Shown: piece by piece, positions 1-8,649 of the stretch
Numbering within the stretch: the first letter of the stretch is position 1
Layout of the letters: each line of letters starts with the position of its first letter
From: Amycolatopsis sp. GM8
GTDB lineage: Bacteria > Actinomycetota > Actinomycetes > Mycobacteriales > Pseudonocardiaceae
NCBI RefSeq assembly: GCF_021653975.1
Contig: NZ_JAJKFK010000001.1
Span: forward strand, 960,863-1,024,862
Length of the DNA: 64,000 bases
Direction of reading: 5' to 3'
The notes under the pieces: generated by a model
Databases searched by the model: none
Seen by the model: the letters and a program-made list of their open reading frames with translations, nothing else
Told to the model about the DNA's origin: nothing
Program-made: the position numbers and the translations under genes

Positions 1-1044
1 CTCGAAGCACTGGGACTGGGCGCCGCCGAGGAAGCGGTGCTGGGTTCGCTCGTCGACTACCGGTCGCGGCCGGGTTCGATCGCGGCCGCGACCGGCCTGC
101 CGCTCGCGGAGGTCGAGTCGATTCTGCGGACCCTGCTGGCGAAACAGCTGATCAGCCGCAACGGTGAGGAGTACGCGCCCGCGCCGCCGGACGTGAGCCT
201 CGGTCCGTTGCTGGTGCGGGAGCAGGCCGAACTGGAGGTGGCCCGCGCCGCGATCACCACGCTGGCCGAGCGGTACCGGGACGGCGCCCGCCGCCGGGAC
301 CCGGCCCAGCTGGTCGAGGTGATCATCGGCGCGGACGCGATCCGCGGGCAGGCGCTTTCGCTGCAGCGGAACGCCCGCGAGGAGATGCTGTGGTTCTGCC
401 GCGGCGGGGCGATCGCACTAGAATCCTCGGAGAACATCGAGGAGTTCCGGGCGCTCGAACGCGGTGTGCGGTACCGCGTCCTGTACGAGAACTCCTGGCT
501 CGAAGGGCCGGGCGCGATGGAGAGCCTCATCGAAGGAATACGCGCGGGCGAGATCGCCAGGACGACGCCGACGCTGCCCATCCGGCTCGCCGTGTCGGAC
601 CGGTCGGTCGCGCTGTGCCCTCTACCGGTCGACGAGACGACCGGTGAGCCGACGGCCGCGCTGATCCTGGGCAGCAGCCTGCTCGTCGCACTCATCGCGC
701 TGTTCGACAGCTACTGGGAACGGGGCGCGCCGGTCCGCATCGACGGCACCACGGGCGTGCCGCTGAGCGCCGAGGAGCGGCAACTGCTTTCGCTGCTGGT
801 AAGCGGTATCGGGGACAAGTCGATCGCAAAGGCGCTGCAGGTCAGCCTCCGCACCGTGCAGCGGCGGGTGCAGGAGATGATGCTGCGCGCCAACGCGCGG
901 AGCCGGATGCAGCTGGCCTGGCAGGCGAGCAAGCTCGGTTGGCTCGACGGTGCCGGGGGCCCGGCACCGTCGAGTGCCTCAACTCAGTGGCACGCGGTAC
1001 ACGCCGCCACGGGTTCCGGCGAACAGCCAACGGCCGTCGCCTGA
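1..1044 (+). CDS. TrmB/LuxR-type HTH transcriptional regulator (5' end cut by window edge)
   Basis: The frame is open from the first base, so the start lies just outside the window. The N-terminal part reads as a TrmB-like winged helix (GSIAAATGLPLAEVESILRT), followed by a mixed region resembling the phospholipase-D-like domain of this actinomycete regulator class. A LuxR-type helix-turn-helix follows (LSAEERQLLSLLVSG, then DKSIAKALQVSLRTVQRRV, roughly nt 765-900). The family usually ends soon after the HTH. Here a low-complexity tail of about 35 residues follows and runs through a perfect hairpin and into the convergent gene, so the tail looks like read-through after loss of an older stop. 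Target genes are unknown. Confidence 0.85.
   Translation, partial: LEALGLGAAEEAVLGSLVDYRSRPGSIAAATGLPLAEVESILRTLLAKQLISRNGEEYAPAPPDVSLGPLLVREQAELEVARAAITTLAERYRDGARRRDPAQLVEVIIGADAIRGQALSLQRNAREEMLWFCRGGAIALESSENIEEFRALERGVRYRVLYENSWLEGPGAMESLIEGIRAGEIARTTPTLPIRLAVSDRSVALCPLPVDETTGEPTAALILGSSLLVALIALFDSYWERGAPVRIDGTTGVPLSAEERQLLSLLVSGIGDKSIAKALQVSLRTVQRRVQEMMLRANARSRMQLAWQASKLGWLDGAGGPAPSSASTQWHAVHAATGSGEQPTAVA
943..974. terminator. Perfect hairpin between convergent genes (terminator-like)
   Basis: A 14-bp perfect inverted repeat (CTCGACGGTGCCGG and its complement) has a 4-nt GGGC loop. It begins 4 nt beyond the stop codon of the minus-strand propeller gene and lies inside the last codons of the plus-strand regulator. 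There is no U tract, which is common for actinomycete terminators. It could act on both strands. Confidence 0.7.
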
Positions 1045-2964
1045 GGCCGCCAGCGAACGCACGTCCTGGTCGGGCAGCGACGCGGACATGCTCGCCCAGT
1101 GCAGACCACCATCGGTACTACGGAACACCCCCTGGCCGGGCTCGTAGTAGTCACGGGTTGCGGCGAAGATCGCCCCGCGCGCACCGAACACGACAGAGCC
1201 GTAGGTCGCCATCGGCAGCCGGGCCGCCTCGGCGAACGTCTTTCCGCCGTCACGGCTGACCTTGATGAACCCATGACCCGCGGCGACGACGTGCCGTGGG
1301 TCGGCGGGGTCGACCGCGACGGACGAGACTTCGTCGCCGTCGAGGATCCGGCTCGTCGTGATCCCGCCGTCCGTGCTGCGGTAGAGCCCGCCCCCGTCGC
1401 CGATCCACAGCGTGTGTTTGCCGTCCGTGGCAAGGGAACTCACGCCGAGGAACTCCGGGTGGTCGTAGAACGTGAACGTGCTGCCGCTGTCGTCGCTGAC
1501 GTAGACGCCGGCCCGCACCGAGCTTCCCGCGTACACCCGCTTCGGGTTGGCCGGGTCCACCGCGATCGAGGTCGCATGGCCCGGCAGCATGGTCAGCGGC
1601 TCCCAGGTGGCGCCGGCGTCGCGACTGCGTTCCACCGCGAAGCAGTCCTGTCCGCAGAAGGCGTTGCGCACGCGGAGCAGGGCCCCGCCGGGCAGGTTGG
1701 CGAACGCCTGGATCGTGTTCCCGATCGTCGGCGGCGCGTCGGCATCCCTTTTCTGGCCCCATTCCTGGTACCCCAGTGGCGGCCGCGGCAGGACGGCCGC
1801 GGTCGAGGTGTAGGTACCGGTCATGGTGCCCGCGACGAGTGCCGGGCCGGCCATCGCGAGCGACTGCACGTTGCCGCCGGGAAAACCGATGCGCTGGAAG
1901 CCGAGCACGTCACGGGTGGTGTAGATGCCGGCGGGCCCCGAGATGACCTGTTCCTGCGGCCGGTCGGGAAAGTTCCCGATATCGGTGACGACGTCGACCT
2001 TCGAGATCAGGCCCGGCCGGTCGCGCCAGGTCCGGCCCTGGTCGCCGGAAATCCAGAAGTCCTTGGCCCCGGTCGCATCCTGGGACGGCGCAATGGTCTG
2101 GACCTCGATGTCGCCGGTCGCGGTCACCCCGGCGTAGGTGAGCGCGTCGGCGTCATCCCACGGACCGCGCAGCACATGCCAGTGGCGCCCGCCGTCCGTG
2201 GACAGCAGCCCGCCCCCGCCGATGAGGGTCGACGCCACGGCCACCGGACCGCGGGCCGACACCCGGGTCATCGCGGCGGCGACGTGGACGGGCACCGGGT
2301 TCGAAATCCTGGGCCGGGTAAACGCGTCCTCGATCCGGTAGAGCCCGGACTCCGCGGTGACGAGGAGGGCGCCGTCGGACAGGGCGATCCGGCTGACCCC
2401 GGCCGGCGCGTCCGGCAGCTGATTCCAGCGCCGCCCGCCGTCGTAGCCGGCGTACACCCCGGCATTCCCGGCGGCGAGCACCTGCCGGCCGGACGGGGAC
2501 ACGACGACGTCGTTCACCGGGGCCGTGCTGTTCAGCACCGGCTGGAACGTCTGCGCGCCGTCCTCGCTGCGGTAGACGAGACCGGTGTTCGTGCCCAGGT
2601 CGGTCGCCGCCGCGTAGACCACCTTCGCGTTCCCGGGGTCGGCCGCGATCCGGTTCACGATGACGTTCGGCCCGCCCAGTCTCGTTCCCGGCAGCCAGGT
2701 CAGGCCATGGTCGTCGGTGCGGTAGACGCGCGGGACGCCCTCGGGCACGGCGTACATCCGGGACGGCATCGCGGCGGTGAACGCGATCTGGCCGCCCAGG
2801 TCGTTCGGACCGATCAGCTGCCAGCCGGGCACCTCGGCCTGTGCGGGGTTACCGCCGACCGGCAGCACGGTCGCCGCCAGGACGAGGCCCAGCGCGACCG
2901 CGACCCGGTTCCAAGATCTCCGTTTCATCGGCACAGCATCGGGGGAACCGGGCACCCGGGTCAC
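979..2964 (-). CDS. Secreted Asp-box (BNR/sortilin-like) beta-propeller protein
   Basis: The product is predicted to be exported. A basic segment (KRRSWNR) is followed by a hydrophobic core and a likely signal peptidase site after NPAQA near residue 44. The mature part carries about eight Asp-box motifs of the S-x-D-x-G-x-x-W/F type, for example STDGGRHW, SGDQGRTW, SRDAGATW, SRDGGKTF and STDGGLHW. That pattern marks sialidase-, sortilin- or YCF48-like propellers. No sialidase catalytic set is visible, so binding or scaffolding is more likely than hydrolysis. The GTG start overlaps the stop of the upstream membrane-protein gene (TAGTG), which suggests coupling; an ATG 12 codons later (2928) would also give a complete signal peptide. 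The last 66 bp overlap the convergent regulator gene. Confidence 0.82.
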   Translation of the reverse strand: MTRVPGSPDAVPMKRRSWNRVAVALGLVLAATVLPVGGNPAQAEVPGWQLIGPNDLGGQIAFTAAMPSRMYAVPEGVPRVYRTDDHGLTWLPGTRLGGPNVIVNRIAADPGNAKVVYAAATDLGTNTGLVYRSEDGAQTFQPVLNSTAPVNDVVVSPSGRQVLAAGNAGVYAGYDGGRRWNQLPDAPAGVSRIALSDGALLVTAESGLYRIEDAFTRPRISNPVPVHVAAAMTRVSARGPVAVASTLIGGGGLLSTDGGRHWHVLRGPWDDADALTYAGVTATGDIEVQTIAPSQDATGAKDFWISGDQGRTWRDRPGLISKVDVVTDIGNFPDRPQEQVISGPAGIYTTRDVLGFQRIGFPGGNVQSLAMAGPALVAGTMTGTYTSTAAVLPRPPLGYQEWGQKRDADAPPTIGNTIQAFANLPGGALLRVRNAFCGQDCFAVERSRDAGATWEPLTMLPGHATSIAVDPANPKRVYAGSSVRAGVYVSDDSGSTFTFYDHPEFLGVSSLATDGKHTLWIGDGGGLYRSTDGGITTSRILDGDEVSSVAVDPADPRHVVAAGHGFIKVSRDGGKTFAEAARLPMATYGSVVFGARGAIFAATRDYYEPGQGVFRSTDGGLHWASMSASLPDQDVRSLAASGDGRWLFAGTRGGVYRVPLS

Positions 2965-3929
2965 TACCCGGCGGTTGGCGCAAACGCGTCACGTCGCATG
3001 TTCGCCGCTTCCGGGATTCGGCGACGGCCGGGCCAGACGATCACGACGAGGCCGACCGCCAGCATCACGCCGAGCACCCACAACGCGGTCGTCACGTCGG
3101 GCGCGCCGGACGTGCCCTGAAGGAGGCTGCGCAGCCCCTCGGTGGAGAACCGGAACGGGGTCCACGACCACAGCGCCGCCCGGTACGCCGGGTTCAGCAG
3201 CTCCGGCACCTGGCCGGCGACGGCGGGCGCGAGCAGGTAGAGCGGCCCGAGGATCGCCATCGCGGGGAGTCCCAGCAGGCGCAGCAGCGCGCCCTGGATC
3301 GCCGCGAACGCCGTCGAGACCAGGAACATGAAGCCCAGCACCTGCCAGTCCAGCGGCAGGCTGGCGTCCCACAGTTTCAGGAATCCGGCCAGCACGGCGG
3401 TCATCAGGACCCCGCTCAGGAACACCCGGGTCAGCCGGGCGCCGAGCGAGAGGGACAGCCGGGCGCGGCGGGCCAGGACGAGCGCCGCGGCACCGGCGGC
3501 GAGTGACCCCAGCCAGGCCAGGATGCTCACGGCCAGCGGCGCGACCCGGCCGGCCGCGCTCGCCGGATGGACGGTTTCGACCTGCGCGCCCGGCACGGCC
3601 GTGGTCAGGATCTGTTGCACCACTTGGGTTCCGGCGGGGTTGATGGCGCCGGAGACGATGACCTTGGTCGGCTGGCCGAGTTCGAGGATCCCGTAGACCT
3701 CCTTGTCGTCCAACAGCTTCCGGGCTTCGTCCGGGGTCGCGATCCACCACGAGACCGTGCCCGCGCCCTCGGTCGCGACGTGTTCCGCGGCGGGGCGCAG
3801 CTGCGGTGGCGCGGCCACCGCGACGGGGATGTCGTGTGGGCTGACGGTCGCCTGGACGCCGACCGTGAGCAGGCCCAGCACGATCGCGATCACGGCACCG
3901 GCCAGCGCCGCGAGCGAGGCCAGCTTCAT
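2964..3929 (-). CDS. ABC-2/YhgE-Pip-like integral membrane protein
   Basis: One N-terminal membrane helix (about residues 4-26) is followed by an extracytoplasmic stretch of about 115 residues. Five further hydrophobic helices follow in the C-terminal half (around residues 150-178, 190-210, 217-240, 245-265 and 282-300). This topology is typical of ABC-2 permease relatives of the YhgE/Pip or DUF3533 type. No ATPase gene is adjacent. The start has a good ribosome site (GGAGGACCC before ATG), and a promoter-like pair lies upstream. Its stop codon overlaps the start of the secreted propeller gene, so the two are probably made together at the cell surface. The substrate is unknown. Confidence 0.75.
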   Translation of the reverse strand: MKLASLAALAGAVIAIVLGLLTVGVQATVSPHDIPVAVAAPPQLRPAAEHVATEGAGTVSWWIATPDEARKLLDDKEVYGILELGQPTKVIVSGAINPAGTQVVQQILTTAVPGAQVETVHPASAAGRVAPLAVSILAWLGSLAAGAAALVLARRARLSLSLGARLTRVFLSGVLMTAVLAGFLKLWDASLPLDWQVLGFMFLVSTAFAAIQGALLRLLGLPAMAILGPLYLLAPAVAGQVPELLNPAYRAALWSWTPFRFSTEGLRSLLQGTSGAPDVTTALWVLGVMLAVGLVVIVWPGRRRIPEAANMRRDAFAPTAG

Positions 3930-3968
3930 GGGTCCTCCGCTATTCTTCGTCCGTTGAATTTAACGCCC

Positions 3969-3998
3969 ACGGTAGCCCGGTCGTCAGCGAGAAGTCAA
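3969..3998 (-). promoter_or_regulatory. Putative promoter for the membrane protein/propeller pair
   Basis: On the minus strand, TTGACT (3998-3993) and TACCGT (3974-3969) are separated by 18 nt. They lie about 40 nt upstream of the membrane-protein start, in a small gap that is less GC-rich than its surroundings. The -35 is close to the vegetative consensus and the -10 is weaker. Confidence 0.45.
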
Positions 3999-4022
3999 CG
4001 GTTGTTGAAAAGCGGGCGGACG

Positions 4023-5087
4023 TCAGGGTGCGCTGGTCGTGGCCACGTAGTAGATGTTGATCGGGTCTCCTTCGACCGACCGGGCTTCGATGCCGGTGAA
4101 GCCCGCGGCGCCGAGCATCTGACGGGCGGTCTGCTCGCCCCAGACGGTGCCGAGGCCCGCGCCACCGGTACTCAGTGACGTGGTCATGCAGTAGAAGACG
4201 GAGAAGCCGAAGAGCGCCGGCGCGAAGGGATGGTCCACGTTCTCCTCCAGCTTGCTGGAGGCGGCGATGTCGCCCATCAGGAAAGTGCCGCCGTCGCGCA
4301 GGGAGGCGGCGATGGCGTCGAGGGTCTCCTGTGGCCGGGCCAGATCGTGGATCACGTCGAAGGCGGTGACCAGGTCGTACTGTCCGCTGATCCGGGTCGA
4401 GTCGCCGACCGTGTAGCTGACGTTGGAGAGGGCGAGCCGGTCGGCCTCCGCCCGGGCCGTCGCGATGCCCTGCTCCGACTGGTCGAGGCCGTGGAACCGG
4501 CTGCGCGGGAATGCCTGGGCCAGCACGATGGGCGCGTGCCCTTGACCGGTGCCGACGTCCAGGACGTCGACACCCTCGCGCAGCCGTTCGGTGAGGCCCG
4601 GAACGAGCGGGACGATCGTGTCGACGAGGGCCACGTCGTACACCCTGGCCGTCTCCTCCGCCTGCAATTTCTGGAAGCGCGGATAGGCCGAATAGGGCAC
4701 ACCGCCGCCATTGCGGAAGGCGGCGACGACCTGTTGCTCGACCTCGCCCATCAACGCGACGTACGGCATCATCCCGGCCAGGTTGTCCGGCCCGGCGGCA
4801 GTCGTGAGCGACGCCGCGTGCTCGGGCGGTAGCGAGTATGTCGCACTGCCCGGCTCGTACTCCAGGATCCCGCCGACGACCATGCCACCGAGCCACTCGC
4901 GGACATACCGTTCGTCTAGCCGCGCCGCCTTCGCGATTTCATCGCTGGTGGACGGTGGCAACGTGCTCATCGTGTCGAACAAACCGGCCTGCTGGCCGAC
5001 GCTGATCAGAAGCGCCAGCGCCGCCTTGTTGAGCACATCCGCCATGAGGCCGGCGAATGCTTCCTGCCGTGACTGATCCACTGTCAT
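4023..5087 (-). CDS. Winged-helix class I SAM-dependent methyltransferase
   Basis: The N-terminal 90 residues form a dimerisation/winged-helix region (TSDEIAKAARLDERYVREWLGG) as in O-methyltransferase-like proteins such as mycobacterial Rv2258c. The catalytic domain has the SAM-binding motif DVGTGQGHAP near residue 172, an acidic residue after the second strand (GLDQSEQG) and the FDVIHDL segment of motif IV. The family size of about 350 residues fits. The start is secured by GAGGAGGG six bases before ATG. The gene is divergent from a small dimeric barrel protein and may act with it on an aromatic or lipid-like small molecule. The substrate cannot be read from the sequence. Confidence 0.85.
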   Translation of the reverse strand: MTVDQSRQEAFAGLMADVLNKAALALLISVGQQAGLFDTMSTLPPSTSDEIAKAARLDERYVREWLGGMVVGGILEYEPGSATYSLPPEHAASLTTAAGPDNLAGMMPYVALMGEVEQQVVAAFRNGGGVPYSAYPRFQKLQAEETARVYDVALVDTIVPLVPGLTERLREGVDVLDVGTGQGHAPIVLAQAFPRSRFHGLDQSEQGIATARAEADRLALSNVSYTVGDSTRISGQYDLVTAFDVIHDLARPQETLDAIAASLRDGGTFLMGDIAASSKLEENVDHPFAPALFGFSVFYCMTTSLSTGGAGLGTVWGEQTARQMLGAAGFTGIEARSVEGDPINIYYVATTSAP

Positions 5088-5199
5088 AATCCCTCCTCAG
5101 GGCGGCGCATTTGCTCCTGCTCGCGACGCTACGCCCATTCCCTTGACGCCGCGACGGACCGCGCGCACCATGGCTTTCCCAGCAAAGAAGGGAAGGAAA

Positions 5200-5496
5200 A
5201 TGACTTTCGTACAGATTATCGAGTACAAAACTTCACACGCAGATGAGATCAACGGGATCATGGACCGGTGGCTGAGCGAGACGCAGGGCAAGCGCACCGC
5301 CACGCACGCGGTTCTGATGAGCGACCGGGACCAGCCCGGCACCTATGTGGAGTTCGTCGAGTTCCCGTCCTACGACGAGGCGATGCGGAATTCCGCCCTG
5401 CCGGAAACCGGCAAGTTCGCCCAGGAGATCACCAATCTCTGCAGTGAACCGCCAATTTTCCACAATCTCGAGGTCATCCGGAACGAAAGACTTTGA
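5200..5496 (+). CDS. Small dimeric alpha/beta-barrel-like protein, unknown function
   Basis: This 98-aa protein begins FVQIIEYKTSHADEINGIMDRW. With the later VEFVEFPSYDEAM segment it resembles the ferredoxin-like dimeric alpha/beta-barrel fold used by antibiotic-biosynthesis monooxygenase (ABM) and related proteins. No catalytic residue is obvious. An upstream ATG 19 codons earlier is in frame, but the preferred ATG directly follows AAGGGAAGGAAA, a good ribosome site. The gene is divergent from the methyltransferase and about 115 bp before a cupin gene. The fold is inference from pattern only. Confidence 0.72.
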   Translation: MTFVQIIEYKTSHADEINGIMDRWLSETQGKRTATHAVLMSDRDQPGTYVEFVEFPSYDEAMRNSALPETGKFAQEITNLCSEPPIFHNLEVIRNERL

Positions 5497-5610
5497 TCGT
5501 CCGCACGGAAAATTCTGTTGGGCCCTTCTCCTCTAGTGCGGGACAGGACGCGGATCGATACTCACGCCGGAGCCGAATAGCGTCCCGCTACCCGCGTGAA
5601 GGAGGTCGTC

Positions 5611-5973
5611 ATGACTGGTCTGCTCAAAATGAGCCTGGACACGCCGGAAGAGGTTCGCCGGTTCGAAGACGATTCCGGGCAGCTGGAGCTGGTGAACGTC
5701 ACCGGCGGCGCGGTCGGCCGGGCCACTTTCCGGCCCGGCTGGCAGTGGTCGAAGCACGTCAAGCCGATCGCGGGGACCGAGAGCTGCCAGGCCTCCCACA
5801 TGGGTTATGTCCTTTCCGGACAGATGACGATCCGCATGGACGACGGCGAGGAAGCCAGTTTCCGCACCGGCGACTTCATGATCTGCCCGCCGGGACACGA
5901 CGCGTGGGTGGTGGGTGACGAGCCGTGCGTGGTCATCGACTGGCAAGGAGTCGCGGACTACGCCAAGCGGTGA
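5611..5973 (+). CDS. Cupin-domain protein
   Basis: This 120-aa single-domain protein has the conserved small beta-barrel pattern. Residues WQWSKHVKPIAGTESC followed by HMGYVLSGQM form cupin motif 1. GDFMICPPGHDAWV and the EPCVVIDW strand form motif 2. The His and Asp/Glu positions could hold a metal, but one usual ligand is not clear. The chosen ATG has a strong AAGGAGG five bases upstream; an in-frame GTG five codons earlier would place that site inside the coding region. It sits between a small barrel protein and a HAD hydrolase on the same strand. Substrate unknown. Confidence 0.82.
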   Translation: MTGLLKMSLDTPEEVRRFEDDSGQLELVNVTGGAVGRATFRPGWQWSKHVKPIAGTESCQASHMGYVLSGQMTIRMDDGEEASFRTGDFMICPPGHDAWVVGDEPCVVIDWQGVADYAKR

Positions 5974-6027
5974 CCGACCGGGCCGCGGCGAGGAGGCGTC
6001 GCGCGGATCCCCGGTACCGTCGGGTGC

Positions 6028-6711
6028 GTGAACAAGCGACTCGTGCTGTGGGACATCGACCAGACCCTCATCGACCTGCGCGGCACGGGCCGCGAGTGGT
6101 ACGCCCAGGTGCTGCCGGAGGTGACCGGCGTCGCCTTCACCGGGATGCCAGGTTTCTTCGGGCGCACCGAACTCGCGATCACGTCAGAGCTGCTGACCCT
6201 GCACGGCGTGCAGCCGGATGACGAGACCGTGCGCAAGATGTGGGCGGGACTCGTGGCCGCGGCCGAGCGGGCGGTGCCGACGCTCCCCACGCGCGGCATC
6301 GCCCTGCCCGGCGCCGAAGCGGCGTTGAGCGCGCTGTCCGGTGAGGTGGTGCAGACGCTGGTCACCGGGAACCTGCGTGAGATTTCGTGGCACAAGCTGA
6401 CGGCGTTCGGCCTGCACGAACACCTGGACTTCGAAATCGGCGGCTACGGCTCGCTGTCGGCGCACCGGCCGGATCTCGTCGCGCACGCCGTGTCGCTGGC
6501 GGGGGCGCGGCACAGCCCGTTCGCGCCGGACGCGGTCGTCGTCATCGGCGACACCCCGCACGACATCGACGCCGCCCTCGCCCACGGTGCGCTCGCGGTC
6601 GGTGTCGCCACCGGCCGCTTCGACGAAGCAACCCTGCGCGACGCCGGCGCCCACGTCGTCTTCGCGGACCTGTCGGACACGCCCGCAGTCGTCGAGGCCG
6701 TCCTCGGCTGA
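6028..6711 (+). CDS. HAD-family hydrolase (phosphoglycolate phosphatase-like)
   Basis: A GTG-started, 227-aa protein of the haloacid dehalogenase superfamily. Motif I is DIDQT at residues 9-13 (nucleophile Asp9, acid/base Asp11). Motif II is the TGN in LVTGNLREI near residue 113. Motif IV is GDTPHDIDAA near residue 177. The helical cap after motif I is that of subfamily I, as in Gph or beta-phosphoglucomutase-like enzymes. The phosphorylated substrate cannot be assigned. A 21-bp repeat array begins 3 bp after the stop codon, in the gap before the convergent prolyl-tRNA synthetase gene. Confidence 0.88.
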   Translation: MNKRLVLWDIDQTLIDLRGTGREWYAQVLPEVTGVAFTGMPGFFGRTELAITSELLTLHGVQPDDETVRKMWAGLVAAAERAVPTLPTRGIALPGAEAALSALSGEVVQTLVTGNLREISWHKLTAFGLHEHLDFEIGGYGSLSAHRPDLVAHAVSLAGARHSPFAPDAVVVIGDTPHDIDAALAHGALAVGVATGRFDEATLRDAGAHVVFADLSDTPAVVEAVLG

Positions 6712-6713
6712 CC

Positions 6714-6797
6714 GGCGAGTCCTACGCTCACGACCGCGAGATCTACATTCGGGACGGCGAGTCCGACGTCCACGACCGCGAGTTCGACATCAGCCGC
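6714..6797. repeat. Array A: four 21-bp tandem units between convergent genes
   Basis: Four units start at 6714, 6735, 6756 and 6777, all in the same orientation. Each unit starts with S-GCGAGT (one has GCGAGA), has YKAC/CGAC in the middle and mostly ends in ACGAC. Units differ at several positions, so the array is diverged. It fills the gap between the HAD stop and the ProRS stop, and the last unit overlaps the ProRS stop codon. The same unit recurs at 41815-41940, also between convergent genes. No known element was recognised. Confidence 0.75.
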
Positions 6798-8541
6798 GGA
6801 CGAGCTTCACCAGTTGCGCGACGACCTCGTCCACCGGGACATCGGCGCGGTCACCGGAAGCGCGGTCCTTGACCTCGACCACGCCCTTCGCCAGGCCACG
6901 GCCCACGACGAGGATCGTCGGCACGCCGATCAGCTCGGCGTCGGCGAACTTCACGCCCGGCGTGGCCTTGCGGTCGTCGAGCAGCACGCTCACCCCGGCC
7001 GCGTCGAGCTCGGCGGCGAGCTTCTCCGCGCCCTCGAACACGGCTTCGTCCTTGCCCGCGATGACGACGTGCACGTCGGCGGGCGCGACCTCGCGCGGCC
7101 AGACCAGGCCCAGCTCGTCGAGGTACTGCTCGGCGAGCACGCCGACCAGCCGCGACACGCCCACCCCGTACGAGCCCATGGTGATCCGGATCGGCTTCGA
7201 GTCGGCGCCGAGCGCGTCCACCTCGAACGCGTCGGTGTACTTGCGGCCCAGCTGGAAGATGTGCCCGATCTCGATGCCGCGCGCCGCGACCAGCGTGCCG
7301 TGCCCGTCGGGCGACGCGTCGCCCTCGCGGACCTCGGCCGCCTCGATCGTGCCGTCCGGGGTGAAGTCGCGGCCAGCGACCAGGTCCACGACGTGGTGGT
7401 CGGCCTTGTCCGCACCGGTCACCCACGCTGTCCCGGTGACCACTCGCGGGTCGACGAGGTAGCGAACTCCGTTGTCCTGCAAGGACTTCGGCCCGATGTA
7501 GCCCTTGACGAGGAACGGGTTGGCGGTGAAGTCGGCCTCTTCGAGCAGCGCGACCTCGGCGGGTTCGAGCGCGGCTTCGAGCCGTTTCTGGTCGACCTCG
7601 CGGTCACCGGGAACGCCGACGCCGAGGATCTCCCACTCCTTCGCGCCGGGCTTGCGGATCTTCAGCATGACGTTCTTGAGCGTGTCCGCGGCGGTGAACG
7701 CCCGGCCGAGGTCGGTCTTCGTGCTGAGGTACTCGACCAGCGTCGCGATGGTCGGCGTGCCGGGCGTGTGGTGCACCTGCGCCTCGGCCAGCCCGTCGAG
7801 CGGGCGCGCGGGCGGCGCGGGCGTCACGACGGCCTCGACGTTGGCCGCGTAACCCGACTCGGTACTGCGGACGTAGGTGTCCTCACCCGTCTCGGCGACG
7901 GCGAGGAACTCCTCCGACGCCGAGCCGCCCATCGCCCCGGAGGTCGCCGCGACGATCACGTACTCGAGGCCGAGCCGGTCGAAGATCTTGATGTAGGCGT
8001 CGCGGTGCAGCTGGTAGGAGTGCGCCAGGCCCGCGTCGTCCAGGTCGAACGAGTACGAGTCCTTCATGACGAACTCGCGGCCGCGCAGGATGCCGGCCCG
8101 CGGCCGCGCCTCGTCCCGGTACTTGGTCTGGATTTGGTACAGGACCACGGGGTAGTCCTTGTAGGAGCTGTACTCACCCTTCACGGTGAGCGCGAACAGC
8201 TCCTCGTGCGTGGGCCCGAGCAGGTAGTCGGCGCCCTTGCGGTCCTTGAGCCGGAACAGGCTGTCGCCGTACTCGGTCCAGCGGCCGGTCTTCTCGTACG
8301 GCTCGCGGGGCAGCAGCGCGGGGAACTGGATCTCCTGCGCGCCGATCGCGTCCATCTCCTCGCGCACCACCCGTTCGACATTGCGCAGCACCCGCAGGCC
8401 CAGCGGCAGCCAGGAGTACCCGCCCGGGGCCACGCGGCGGACATAGCCGGCGCGCACCAGCAGCTTGTGGCTGGGCACTTCGGCGTCCGCCGGGTCCTCA
8501 CGCAGGGTGCGAAGGAACAGCGACGACATCCTGGTGATCAC
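6790..8541 (-). CDS. proS: Prolyl-tRNA synthetase (bacterial type, with editing insertion)
   Basis: A 583-aa class II aminoacyl-tRNA synthetase that charges tRNA-Pro in the cytoplasm. The N-terminus has [17 protein letters not shown] and [16 protein letters not shown], typical of ProRS. Motif 2 is [17 protein letters not shown]. Motif 3 is the [10 protein letters not shown] segment near residue 440. The roughly 170-residue insertion between motifs 2 and 3 is the YbaK-like editing domain that clears mischarged Ala-tRNA, seen in the longer bacterial form. A C-terminal anticodon-binding domain is present. The GTG start is supported by GAGGAG six bases upstream; an ATG four codons later lacks this spacing. 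This is an essential gene in a convergent pair. Confidence 0.96.
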   Translation of the reverse strand: MITRMSSLFLRTLREDPADAEVPSHKLLVRAGYVRRVAPGGYSWLPLGLRVLRNVERVVREEMDAIGAQEIQFPALLPREPYEKTGRWTEYGDSLFRLKDRKGADYLLGPTHEELFALTVKGEYSSYKDYPVVLYQIQTKYRDEARPRAGILRGREFVMKDSYSFDLDDAGLAHSYQLHRDAYIKIFDRLGLEYVIVAATSGAMGGSASEEFLAVAETGEDTYVRSTESGYAANVEAVVTPAPPARPLDGLAEAQVHHTPGTPTIATLVEYLSTKTDLGRAFTAADTLKNVMLKIRKPGAKEWEILGVGVPGDREVDQKRLEAALEPAEVALLEEADFTANPFLVKGYIGPKSLQDNGVRYLVDPRVVTGTAWVTGADKADHHVVDLVAGRDFTPDGTIEAAEVREGDASPDGHGTLVAARGIEIGHIFQLGRKYTDAFEVDALGADSKPIRITMGSYGVGVSRLVGVLAEQYLDELGLVWPREVAPADVHVVIAGKDEAVFEGAEKLAAELDAAGVSVLLDDRKATPGVKFADAELIGVPTILVVGRGLAKGVVEVKDRASGDRADVPVDEVVAQLVKLVRG

Positions 8542-8649
8542 TGGGTACTCCTCGGGTGGCGCGCTCGGCGCCGATAGACGACCAGCCCAGCGTAGTCAAC
8601 CCCCCGTCCGCGACTCCAACCGGTTTCCGGCGCGAGGCATGATGGGCGC

